From positions 26,078,695 through 26,142,694 of the forward strand of contig NC_037599.1 in assembly GCF_003073045.1 (NCBI RefSeq): a stretch of DNA of 64,000 nucleotides, written 5' to 3'. The translations under genes were made by a program, and so were the position numbers. Position 1 is the first letter of the stretch, and every line of letters starts with the position of its first letter. A model generated the notes under the pieces. The model did not search any database. It saw nothing but the letters and a program-made list of their open reading frames with translations, and was not told the origin of the DNA. Below, piece after piece: positions 22,762 through 35,900 of this stretch. This DNA comes from Pomacea canaliculata. Lineage: Eukaryota; Mollusca; Gastropoda; Architaenioglossa; Ampullariidae.

Positions 22762-25700
22762 CTGCAGGTAAAAAAGGAGATGCAACTTGAAAGGAAACTA
22801 GAACAATGGTGGGTAGGCTTACAGAAGATGCCGTGGCAGTGGCTCAAAGAACCCTCGCCATACACAATGTTCATGTGAGTCGCTAATGGATTTCTTATTT
22901 CCAAGAAGTTTTGAGTTAGAACCTTATAATAAAATAAGGAGATTAGCAATACAGGACTCTTTTCAAACATTTTTCACAGAATTTGCTTCCCGAACTAGAA
23001 AATGAAAATAGCTCTTTGCTTCAATTTTTAGCTTTATTACATGCTTTTTATACATATATGAACAAGTGTATTACAATCATTAATTTTCTTATTGATGTTA
23101 CAATCAGCTCATCTATACAATATTTTGTCACACTTTTCAATCAAGTATCTTAATAAAAACTTCTTAATGTTATTGTTCATTCCATGCAATATTGTCTAAT
23201 GTAATTCACATGCAATATTATCCCTCTGGCGATAAAGTGTTCCTGAATGATTGCTATGACTTCATAGCAATGTCTCTTGCAGTCCTGTGTAAGCAGTTTC
23301 ACATTTTCATAAAGTAGCCTTATGCTCAATTGACCGTACTTTCCATTATCTTAAGATCGTCCCAAGCAAATATGCCTTTTCAAAAAAAAATTAAATAAAT
23401 TAAAAAAAAGCTATCAGTCTCTCAATTCTTATAGTGTCTGGATAAATTGAGTTTTCTGAGTTGAATCAAATTAAGCCACAGTCTCCACTTCAAGTAATGC
23501 CTTTTCATTTTTCCTTGAAGTTTTAGCTTTTAACTTTGGTTTCCAAGAAGATGCTTACAGAGTCGAAGAAACAACATCTGCCATCGCCAGATGGTCAGAA
23601 ATACAACAGCATCTGATCGTCTTCAACCTCCAACTTTCGCTCTCGACTAATGAAAACATGCTTGGCACATTTTTTCGCAGTTTTTCATCTTTCGTTAATG
23701 CAAGAATTTCCCACGGATGTTCTCCCCCCCACACACACACACACTCCCTGTGCTTGTTAATCATTACCTCGTGTTCAGAAAGCCATTATTCCGTGCACCA
23801 TTATTTACGTTGACAAGCCTTCTTTGGACGCTGATTTTGTCAAAATAAACGTTCTAACCGCCCATATCGCTGAGTGAACCGACGATAAATGGATGAGATG
23901 CGCACGCGAAAGATCCGCCCTTGACGCTTTGCACAGTGACTGTCGGGAAATGGTTTTTATCGCTCTCAGGTCTCATATAATATGAACATCATTCAAGTGT
24001 TCACTTCCTCCTCTACGCAGTACAAAAAGGTGAAAATGCTCTATTTCTATAAGAAATATGTCCTTGCCATGAAAGGAAATTTTAATGCAAAGGTGGTGGG
24101 TCCAGACAGATTCACAATTGCAAGGCACAGCTAGTAGCCTGCCTCAGCCTTGGTGAGATCAGCGACAGAGGTCTGTGGCTTCTTGAGTTTGCTGAAAGCC
24201 AAAGGCTTAACTGAGTGTGAGGAACTCCAATGCAATGAGTCAAGGTAGACAGACTTAGACACAGGCACTACTGGCACATGTTTTTTTTCACAAATGTCTG
24301 TCAGTGGGTTTACCCAAATAGTGAAAGTTGTCCAACTCTATTACTGTCTTGATACTCCTTTAGTTACCTTACTCCCTTTATTGTTTATTAAATTGATACT
24401 TTAAATGATCTGAGCATAAACATGTTATTAACCACATAAAACATTGACATACATAAATCTTCCCCACAAGTGTACAAATAACATTTAAACACAAATATTC
24501 TCATTAAAATTCAAACTTCTTAAGTTTCGGGTTCTATGCCTTGCAGACCAAAGTTTCAACCAAAATGCAATTACTTTCCGTTCATATAACGTTAAAATGA
24601 TTCAGGGTTCTGTGGTTCAACACGCCGAGGAAATCGGCAAACAAAGGTTACTTCCCCCTTACGTTGTGTTTGCGCCTGAAAAGTATCCTTCCGCTCTGAA
24701 GTTCTTTCGCCGAAGGAAGTCCGCTGGGGAAGACGCATTGGCTCTTGATCCATGGAGATTCCTTACGAATCTTCCGATAAGCCTATGACTGACCACTTGG
24801 GTAGTCTCCGCTTACACAGCTGGGGGCCGGCAGATTGAGTGGCCGGAGAGAAAATCCTTGTTACGAGATGTGATCCGCCGTTGATCAGCTCATCGATCTC
24901 ATACGGTTCCAGTGTCTCTCGCAAAAGTCCTGCATGCCTGGGTGGCAACAACTCTTTATTTTTTCCCCTCAATAATTCCTGAGAAATTCATCTTTATTTC
25001 TTTCTCTATGCACACTATATTTCCTTCTCATTCGCGCTACACGTAACTGCCTCAATCTCACCTACCATGCAGTTATCTTGGCCAACTATAACTTCTTGGC
25101 TTCACAGATTTCTTCACACATTAAATTGTCGACAAAGCTCTACGAATGATACCTTGGCGAGGCAGGGAATTACTTCTTAATCGTTGACTTCTGAGCTAAT
25201 TTTTCTGTGTACACACATATACACGTCCGCTTCCTTCTGTTATTATGTCAGCCAATGTCGTCTGCGTTGTTTTGTTTGTTTTTATTTCGCCAGAGTGAAC
25301 TCCCTTTGACCAATGTTCATTAAAATTTTCTACTTTCAGGATCTTTAGTATAACGACATGTACTCACATACACACCTAAGCTGCGTTCCTGACACCTAGC
25401 CAATGCCCTAACCCTCAAAAGTCAAGGCAGAGGCTGACGACCTGCCACTTTCCAAATAAGTCGCTCCTTAACCCAATAAATTTATCTTCCTGCAAAGACC
25501 CTACAGGCTGAGCATCAACAACGACGAGATATATTAGTCCAGCACAGAGATCGACTATGACCATAGCGTCTTTTTAGCCAGGCTTCGTTTGAAGCTGAAG
25601 GTATAGCGTTGTGCATCCAATCCTCGAATTTGCTTTGACCTCGATAATCTGCGAGACTCACACTTGCCGAGCTTTTTCAGTCAAAAGTTGGAGGCAAATT

Positions 25701-26948
25701 AGCTGCCATGAATTTGGTTGGGTATCGTATCAGGTCACGTAAAAGAGATGTTCTGAGTAGGTATTAGGGTGGTCAAAGGCAAACAGACAACCATGGGTCA
25801 GGGAGGAAGTTCTCATTCTCTGTTAACGCTGGCAAGCGTTGACGAGCCAGAGACAGCAGTCAAATAGCGTGATCAGAAAAGGGATGAAGACAGCCAGGTA
25901 AAGTCGGATCAAAGAAAGGCGCACCGAGATTAAGGAAGGGATGGCTTGGGACAAGAGCAGAAAGGTACTCCGCCTGCTCAGCACCCTCGTAGCACCCTCA
26001 GCAGCAACAGTTATCTGTTATCCAAGACAACACTGAAAATCTCCTTAAGGAAGAAAGGGCTGTACTAGGCCGATGGACAATAACTGCACTGACCTTTACA
26101 ACTTCGGTTTGGCGACAGATTTTAAAACCCTCAGCAAAGACCAAGTCTCAGAAAAGGAACCCGAAGACCTTACAGCTCTGCAGGCGTGTGGGAAAAAAGT
26201 TGCAGAGGCCTTCGATCCTTAGCATGAAGGGAGAGAACGAGAACTCTACAATGGTCGATAACGTCCCAGCCGAGTTGTAAAAATGTAGTGAGGAAGAGAA
26301 TGTAAAGGTACCCAACGCTAAGTTGTGGAAACCGAAAGAATTGACGCAATTACTGGTCATACTTCTGCTGAAAAGGGGAATCCAAGGCAGTGCCAGAATG
26401 ATCGTAAGATCAGCCTGATTAGTCACTCAAGTGACTGAAGGCGTTACGGAAACGTCTCACATGAATAGTGGAGGAACTGCTCTCGGAGTAGGCTAGATTA
26501 GCTCCAGCCTGGTAAAACCCTTTCTTTAGACTTCCGCTCTTGATGGCACCCATCTCCTAAGTAAGACTGTAGCCGATTTCTTGCCTTGATTGCAAACGTG
26601 TGGGTATTGAGTTAATTCATTGAGAGTTTTCTCAGGTTACCGTTTTATTTAATAAAGAAAGGATACTGGATAGGAATGGCCAATGAAACATCACATTGTA
26701 TCTGTCGAGGTCGAAAATATCAATTGCTTTTATTGTCAATTTTATGTTTATTTCAGATTATTATTTTTTTATTGTTTTTTGCAAATTTTACCAACTGCCA
26801 CAAATTCTTCTGGGCTATAGACCCTGGGAAATAGGTGAGCCAAGCAACGATGAAGGCAATGGGAACTGCGCGGTACTAACCCTTAGAGGACTCTTGAATG
26901 ACGTGACCTGTAACCGTTCTCTTCGATACATCTGTGAAAAATCTATGA
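22762..26948 (+). CDS. CTLD1 (exons B and C only)
   Basis: Exon B 22762-22874 encodes LQVKKEM and WWVGLQK and is shorter than other B exons. Exon C 26821-26948 carries GEPSNDE (EPS where EPN/QPD is expected), NCAVL, LNDVTC and YICEK. Phase 2 joins correctly across a 3.9-kb intron that contains an RTE-like LINE. No exon A was found upstream, where the sequence is LINE debris, so this domain may be truncated or its first exon lies further away. Confidence 0.75.
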
Positions 26949-29900
26949 GTATGAACATATTTTCTTTTTCTCACAGATGTTTATTTGTATGTTTTTAAAT
27001 TTGTTTATGCTTTTTTCCCAATGCTTTTTTTTGTGAAATTCCATAATACACAAAACACGCACAGGAGACAAATATACATGAAAATACAATATTTAACATT
27101 ACAGGATGTAAAAAAACATACACAGAAACATAGTGAAAAAGAAGCCATCCAACGCTGTGTGTGCACAGTTCCATATTAACCCCTCGTCAGTGTAAGATAA
27201 TCATTGCTCTCAAGCCTTGCATCACAGCACGAGAGCAACAAGAACGTATTTCAACAGTTATATGACCTAATAACCTCCTTTCAAAGTAAGGATTCAGTCC
27301 AAGAAAGAGAGAACAGGATCTCTCATTCCACCTGAATCTCATTACCAGCATCGACCTATCTATTAATCTTTAGCTCCACAAGAGCAATATCCTAGTAGAC
27401 ATATTTTATTGAAAATTATGTGACGCCCCCCCCCCCCCACCACAACCAATCGATCTCCTCAAGATAAGAAAAACACGATATGTTGTATACGGTGTGTAGG
27501 AGACACTAGGGTATTGGAGGACTGAGCATTTTCAATCTTTGCAGTCCACAAATCACTTATCTGTTGTATATTGCAAAAGATGACAAAAGTGGGAACAACA
27601 TAAGGCATAGCTGGATACAGGCGCTGTATGGGAAGGAACAGAAATTGCACACCTTCTTTATAAATTTAAAGAAACAGTCTGTATATACAAACTTGGTTGT
27701 AAGAAAGTAGGAGTAATACTTAGTCTTAACGACAAAATCATGTGGCGTGCTTGGGCTGTGATGGGTTTTGTAACAATAAAGATATTTACACATTGGTTTA
27801 CTTTGCCATTGCATGACCATGCAATACTATTAAGAGTTTGTATGTTGATTGCCTGTAGGCATCTCCGATGGTACATATTATGCTCTTGTGCAAGAAACAA
27901 TTGTTCCTTCACTGTTAGATTCTTTTTTTTTTTTGGTGGGGGGGGGGGAATTCTCGAAGTAATGTAGTGTCTCTTTTTCATGTACTGGGTCTTTAACTTG
28001 GATTAACTTCTAATTTTTCCATTCCTTGACATATACTACTCTACCATCTCTAATTATTTTCTATTTAGTTTTTCGATAGGAGGCAATGAAATGAGAATAA
28101 AAGAGAATAATAGTTATCTACAGTCTAGGTAAAGTTTGCAAGTCCCCCGGCCTTAACTGTCTTGACAACGCCGATCGAGAAATCCGGAATAAGCAGTCAG
28201 GTGATACTGATGCGTACAGAGGTCTACCGAACCTACGATCACACAGTTATATCCAAGAAGGTGAATCGTCGGCACGGATGTTCTCGCGGACTGATGACCA
28301 GTGGATTATATCCAGCTGCTTCACAATGTCGAGTTATAACAGCCAACTTTGTGTGGAGTACAGACCTCTTAGTAATGATTGACATCATGTATCCCCAGGA
28401 AGCTCAGTGAAATATGTTGCTCAGACTAATCTGACTGATGCTGAGAAAGGCCAACATAGTAGCTTGTAACGTTCATAGATTCAAGAGTGACAAGAGGTTG
28501 AACAGAGACAAATATTATGTCAGACAAATCAGTAACAAAGTATTGTGCTTGTTCAAAATCTCAACTGTCAGCCATACGACATCGCCTCCCCACCAATGGC
28601 AATTAGACCCGAATGATACGCATGAATTTACCCATTTTTAAACACAAAAAAATAAAGTAACAAATAACTAAATAAGATAGAAGAACAATTAAAATTGATA
28701 TTGATAGATACGAAATATGTAAAAAAAAAAGAGGAACACTATTACCTAAATTTTCCTTCAGAAATCACTTTTATGATCATTGAAGCAGAAGTGGGTATTT
28801 GAAGGAGTTTTGAACAAGTTTGTTACACTTGTTTACACAAGTTATATCATCCAAGAACAAGTTAAGCCTCCAGGAAACAGACTTTTATGTTTAAAAGTCA
28901 AGAAGAAATGAATGCACATTGCTCTTGTCCAGAGAAATTCACACTTGATGCATTATAAAGTGCCAGAATTATGAAAATCCATGGCTGTAGAATTCTGTTC
29001 ATTGCAATGATGCAGAAGCCATCCCCATCAGGCCCTGCAAAGTCTTGTAATCCCAAAAATTTAACACAAAATAATGTAAAGATCAGGAGTGTAAAAGCCA
29101 TTGATTTAATATACTATTATTAGAAAAAACCTATTATTTTGAAGATGTGATGTTAATATTTAAACACTTAGATTGTTTATCCAGCACCACAATGAGGTTA
29201 AAATGTAACTCCTTAACATCACACAGGCTGTCAGATACATTTTGCAACTGCACACTGAATAGCACCACAGGCAATGCCATGGTTGGGGGGGCAACCATTT
29301 GACCTTTGCATTGAGTCCACCATCCAAAGGATGCACCTGCAGTGCTTGAAAAACATAAGTGTGAAACAATATTTTATAAAAGAAAATTAGCTTCCTATAT
29401 TGCTGAGACTATTTTCACTGGGGATGTATAACAGATTTTAATGTATCCTCGCAACTGTACTCTAGTAAAGTCCTACATGCTATGGTATGCCTCCATGCAG
29501 GAATGTATACAAGGGCCTTCCTTTTCGGACTAATAATGGGGCGACTAGTCTTTCTCTTACAGTAGTCACTGGTTTCTCCTTCTGCCCTCAGCCTATGGTA
29601 GCAAACATGACAATACCTTTTACTTTGGAGAGGACTAAGATAATACTTTCCCTCAAATCAAAGCAATCATGGCTGTTTTGGCTGTTTTACTGTGAATCCT
29701 GTTGGCTGGTCCTCATCATTTGCTGGCCGAGTAACCAAATCCTCACCAACAGAAATAAAAAAATCCTCCAAAGACATACCTTGCTTACCAACCATTTTCC
29801 TTACCTTTAGGTACCAACAGTATGCTTTCGCCATGGTGAGAGAAAGTAGATAAAAGGCTAGCTTTTTCCACCATTTCATGGTCTTCCTGTGAAAAGTGTT

Positions 29901-32900
29901 GTAGGCAACCATCTGATCCCTGTGAACGACCCCGCCCATGTACTTGATGTCCTTCAAAATAGCTGTGGCTTTCCTATTTTCACTGGTGCATGTCTTGACC
30001 ATGACTATCTGCAGCTTTTGGATGGTGGTAAGGACTGCCACGTCGTTCTTGTCTGTCCACCGCAGCACCATGGTATTGTGAAGTCTGCATCACCCTTGTC
30101 CATCTTTTTCAACAACTGCTAAAAGTCTTCCAAAAGAATTTATATATCCCATTATATTAGATGTAATATTCATTTTTAGGTTTTTTTTACTTAGCCCCTG
30201 GCAAAAAAGAGCTTCATAATAATTTAGTCTTGGCTGTCTGTAGAAATAGCTTCTGTGAACATTTTGCAAAAGAACATCTGCAAATTGAACTCTTATACGC
30301 GTAAACATTTAATCATTTTATTAAACTAAATAACTAGTTTAGAGCCGATGTTTTAGTATTATATTCATCATCATTTGTTTTACTACAGACGTACTTGTCT
30401 TTCTTTTCACCTCTGCACATGCACATGGACACAAAACGTACAAAGGTACAAACAAAGAGACATTTAAACATGATCACATATGTCTGCATGCATTTTAGTA
30501 TCTGCATGTTAGTGAGTAAGATGTAGAGGGATGATGAATGTATCGCAAAATATATACCGGGGACATTGATCTTTTTTTATCATGTTTTGACAGATAAAGA
30601 GAACTGCAGTACAGACTCGGCTGGCATGTCCTCTTGCTACACCGTTTCCACAGAGAAAGCCAATTATCTTCAAGCTCAAGCAAACTGCCTTGCAGATAAT
30701 GCTACCTTGCTGTCCATTGGTTCATCTAAAAAACTGGTAGGTAGTCTTTACATTCATTTACGACCGTCTTTGGAATAATTCCTTTTTTACCACAGTTGCT
30801 TGTGGTAAACGGCAGACCGTGCATTTTGAACACGAGGAGACGAAAAATATACTCTGATATATTTCAGATTTCAGTAAGAAAAATTGTAATTTGTGGTAAG
30901 TTTGTATACTTACCTATGACGGCCTTTTGTAATGTCGTTTAGTGTGTGTGTGTGTGTGAGAGAGATTTCTGACGCCCTGAATCTTTCAAACTTGTTTTAG
31001 AATATTCCTGTTAAAAAAGCCGGTGACAGAACTCGTTTATATTTCAGCCATAAATGTAGGCTGCGTGGTCGAGGCACTTTTACTGGCAAGCATTTTGGGT
31101 ATATAGGTAAATCATACCTAAAACAAATATTAAGCGAGAGCAGAGAATAGAAAGATTAACAATCTTTAGTTGGAACTAGGCAATAAACATGAAGCTCCAC
31201 AGTCGCATGATACTGTGAAGTAGTAGTGGTGATTGAGTAAAGATTTTAGTCTTCTTCACAATCCTTTTCTTGCCACTTGCTTTTTTAAATGTTGTTTCAC
31301 CTGTCATTTGTTTTATCTGAAGCTGCAAGTACGGAAGGAGATGAAACGAAGAGAACGTGAATCACACTGGTGGGTGGGACTTCGGAAGAACAAGTCATCA
31401 AGCAACACGTGGAAATGGCTTGAAGAGCCCCCATCTTCGACACCACTAGTCATGTGAGTCCATTCTTAATTTATAACTAACATGCTACAAAATAGAAGAC
31501 AAACCCACTAAGTTAATTAAAGCAGTAGTCCACTTACTTCAAAGAATTTTTTTTTGTCGGGAATCTCTCGTTCTTTAACATTGCAGACATATTGGCTGGC
31601 ATCAAAAGTACACACGAAAAGTAGTGGCTTCGCGACTGAAGAGGAGTACTTTAAAAAATTAAATGCATAATTGAGGAAGCTGGAGGTATATGTTAGTAGT
31701 GAAAGAGAGGCGTAACAGTATAACCGTCGTGGCTTGAAACACCACATGTGTGAGATTTTCCTCAAAATAAAAAGTATTACATCTAAAGATTAAAGTGTCA
31801 GCTCAAAGTTTTCAGCTTTAGTGTCTGACCCCTATGGCTCCGGCATTAATATGAGGTGAATACCAGCCCTCCTTTCTCTAAACGAGTGGTTGGGGAGACC
31901 CATTAATACCTCGGTCACTTTATACATTTCTGATTCACTGATTTTTTCATATTTTATTCCTTTAGAACTAAATTTATGTTGATCGCCAAAGGAGTTTGAG
32001 ACCAGTGTTTCTCTTCTCTATATCCTAAATATCTTCTTATCGCATTTTTCACCATTAGATTCCCTCCACTTCAACTTCAGCTTTCCCTGAGGTTACCAGT
32101 GCATAGAGTCCCAGGTCAGGATCCATGAGTTATAAGCCCTTGCCTGGTTTGTCCTGTACCAGGTCTTTGCTAGTAATGTAATGCTCTACTTCTTCCTGAC
32201 GGTTTCTCCTATTCTATTATGGTTGTATTCTTGGAGTGGTGTGTAATAAATTAAGATTCTAATAATAAATTCGTTGCAAAGCAAGCTGCATCCACAGGAT
32301 TGTATTTAATTAAAATGCTTGACTTTACCTTTTACCAAGCAGCGAAAAAAGCAGCTAAGAACATCAACTACAGAAAAATAGTAGAGGAAAGCTATATCTC
32401 CTTGGAAACATGAGAGACAAAGAGAAAAGACATCAGTTAACACAAAGTCTCCACGCCTAAAAGAGAAGATGGTGAAAGACTTTTTTAGAAAGACAAGGAA
32501 ATGAAATGGAGCGCTAGAACAGGTAAAAGAAAATAATAGGAAACCTGGCTATAAGAGCAGAAAGAAAAACAAAATGTGAACTTGGTTTATAGTTTATATG
32601 GTCATAAACCTCCTAACAGGAAATAAAAGTGACAGTAACGATTTACCTTTAAAACCTTACAATGGACATAATGACTGAATACAGTAAGAAAGTAGAGAGA
32701 TGTAAGGAGCACTTCGAGAAACTGCTCAACTTTTCAAGCCCTCCAATACTAGCTAATATCTAAGAAAGGGAAGAAGACCTGAACATAAAAACAGAGCCCC
32801 AACAAAATCACTGAAATATAGGGAGCCATCCAGCAATAATAAAATGAAAAAACTCGGGGGCATGATGGGATTTTCTCTGAAGTGTTAGTAAATATAGGAG

Positions 32901-35900
32901 CAGAAGAAATATCAAATCTGCTCAATAAGATATTTCAGGCAAAATGGAATACTAAACAAACAACAGAAGAATAGAATACTCTTTAAATTGCCGAGGCATC
33001 ACAGAAAACAATATCTTCATTTAAGTCAGTTTGAGAGGCTCACCGCTGTTCTTAATGACCTCATCAGGCAAGAAAAGCCAGGATTTAGAAAAAGGTCATG
33101 GAGTGATTAAATCTTCCCCTTAAGGCAGATTATTGAAAAACTGAAACAGCACTCTCCATGCCCTGTTCATAGACTTTGAGAATGCATTTGCTAACATAGA
33201 TCGTGAAAATCATGAATTACAATAGAAAATAGTAAATGTAATAAAAGCACTATACACAGATTTTTATTTTCAGGTGGTTTGTAGCAAAAGCAAGATAATA
33301 GACAAATTAAATATTACTACTAGTTTCAAACGGGGATGCATTCCCACTATTCCTTTTTATAGTGGCCACCGACTGGTTTATAAAGCTTAATAAGATAAAC
33401 AAACAAACAAAAAACCACAAAAAACCCACGAGAAAAGGTATCCGCTAGACACTTATGTCTGTACTACAAGACTTAGACTCTACTGATGACATTGGTTGGC
33501 CATCCAGCAAGCACAAGGATGCTCAAGAAATGATCAACAATCTGACCAAACCTGTATACAAAAACAAAAGTTACAGGAAAAACAAAAGAAATGAGACAGA
33601 ACGCAGTCAACTGAAGAAATGAAACGTTGAATGTGAAAATGTCACAGTCACGAAAAGAAGTCAAGCACCAGGATCACAACTGGAATCAAATGTGACCCTC
33701 CACGGCGAAATGAGTCTTAAGTCGCTAATTTCAGATTTGCCAAATTGCACATTTTTAAACAGTAGAGGTTCTGAACTTTCTTTTGATACAAAAGTTGTTC
33801 TTCTAGCCTTTAAAAAATTGAGTGAGTTATAAACGTTTGAAGTGTGACAGTATGGTTGCGGCCATTTCGAGAAAAGCGGGTTCAAAGATTAGCGTCAAGA
33901 TGGTCGACGGGTCTGTTTACTCCTAAACTTTTGCAGACAAATCTTTTGATCGGTTAATATTTGAATCGTTCTTTGAAAAAGTTGAAACATACAGACTGTT
34001 GGATTTCTGGCAAGGAATAAATTAATTACCTCATTAGTACTTTAAAAGAGGAGAAAAGTTCGTACTATTGGCTTTCCAGATGGTAAATGCCTAAAGACCC
34101 GAAAGCCGAAAATTGTAGTTATGGTGTAAGCGATACGAAGAGAGAATTTCGTGCTGACAGCAAACTTAACTGAATGCAATCGACATTTCGTATTATCATT
34201 TTTACATAAATCACCCGTGTTTAATGAGCTAGATCCACCTAATATTACATCGTGGGTATAAAAGTGAGAACACATAATCGTCACCTCGACGAGCAAAAGA
34301 GTTTCTTACAGTGTTAGTTCGTTGGTTCAATGCGCGATTAGTGCAGCAAACGTTCCCTAGTCGATCCATCTGGCGTAAATAGGTACCGGACTCCATAAAG
34401 GGTTATGGAAGGTAATGCGGTGAGGCAGAGGAGATTGACACGAAAAAGTGAGGTCTCAAACACCTTCCCCCTTCCCACAACGACCCGAAAAGGTTAGGGG
34501 TGACCTTTACCTTTTTACACACATACACACGCACGCACGCACATTCTGTTGTTGAATTAACTACTAATGACCAACTTTCACATTGTCTTAAACTGAAGAT
34601 TGTGGGATTTGAATCAGCCAGACAACTTTCGCATTGAGAATTGCGCTGAGATGTTTGCCAGCGGCTTCATGAACGACCTGGAGTGTTCCTCCTCTCGCCC
34701 ATACATCTGTGAAAAACATCTCAGTAAGTGAATATTTGCTGGACACTCCAAGAAAAAAAAGAGGACAGGAATTCTTAAAAGAATTTTAAGCGACAAAAAC
34801 TGTTAAGCTAAAGATGAGAACAGCTATCAAATTATAAATGATATTATTTATACAGTATATTATCAGAATCGAAGAAAAAAATCTTTATGCTAGTCTTTGA
34901 CATATAGTTTAAACTTTCACTGGTGCTTTGAATATGTTTGACATTATCCATTATTAGGACTGAGTTATTCACTAAGGCTTAGAATATATAAAAAAAAAAG
35001 TTAATGGTTCTAAGCACTAGAATGTACTTGCCCCTTATGTACATTGCCTCCCAATCCTGGTCAGACACACACTGCATGTGATATAGATAGATAGTAGTCA
35101 AGGCAAGGTGATGAAAGATGTACATAATCTACTGGAATGATGTTTCCTTGGATTTGGTTTTGCAGACCATACCAGAGATTTAAAAAACTGTGAAACTGGA
35201 TGGATCCTTATTTCTTCTTCCTGCTACAAGCTGTATATAGAGGAAATGGAGTGGTCGGATGCTCAAGCGAGCTGCAAGAAAGATGGCGCTGACATGCTGT
35301 CTATAAACTCTATAGATGAACTGGTATGTTCTCTCTATAGACACAGCTTTAAGAGCAGATTTCGAGAATGTATGATTGGGGTTTATTTTCACATTATTTA
35401 TTTAACTGTGTGGTATGCACCTTTCAACGAAGAAGAAAATAATATATATATTTATTTATTGATGCAGAGAAAATTTTAAATTCTTACTTTACCATTATTT
35501 AAGCACGTTTATTGCACAGACATTATATATATATATTGTTACCGTTACCTTTGATAATTTGGTTTGGTTTATCTAAAGCTGCATATAAAAATAGAAATGG
35601 AACGTTTCCCCGTTTTATCAAACTGGTGGGTTGGATTACGAAAGACCGAACCATCCAGCACATGGCGGTGGGTTGAACCATCGTCCTATACACGTCTAGT
35701 CACGTGAGTTTGTTTTTTTTTTCTCCAGAGGCGATCTTTAAGATGTCGCTTACTACATGTAACGAAGTCATTTAATTATAAATCGTAGTTTAAATTTCTA
35801 TTTGCTTCGGATTTTTTTTAAAATTTACACGTATTCCCTTCGTGAACTATCTTTTTACAGCTAGTTACTACTAACACGGTCGTGTACACGATATGTTTTA

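Noticed and set aside
27427..27950. Inverted C-run and G-run pair resembling ends of a mobile element
   Set aside because: Only homopolymers match; flanking sequences show no inverted repeat or target duplication.
27658..27981. 107-codon minus-strand frame with a poly-Pro/Lys start
   Set aside because: The start is a translation of the G/T homopolymer run; no domain or splice support.
28162..28410. 82-codon plus-strand frame in a lectin intron
   Set aside because: No family resemblance, no lectin Cys pattern, and no fitting splice phases.
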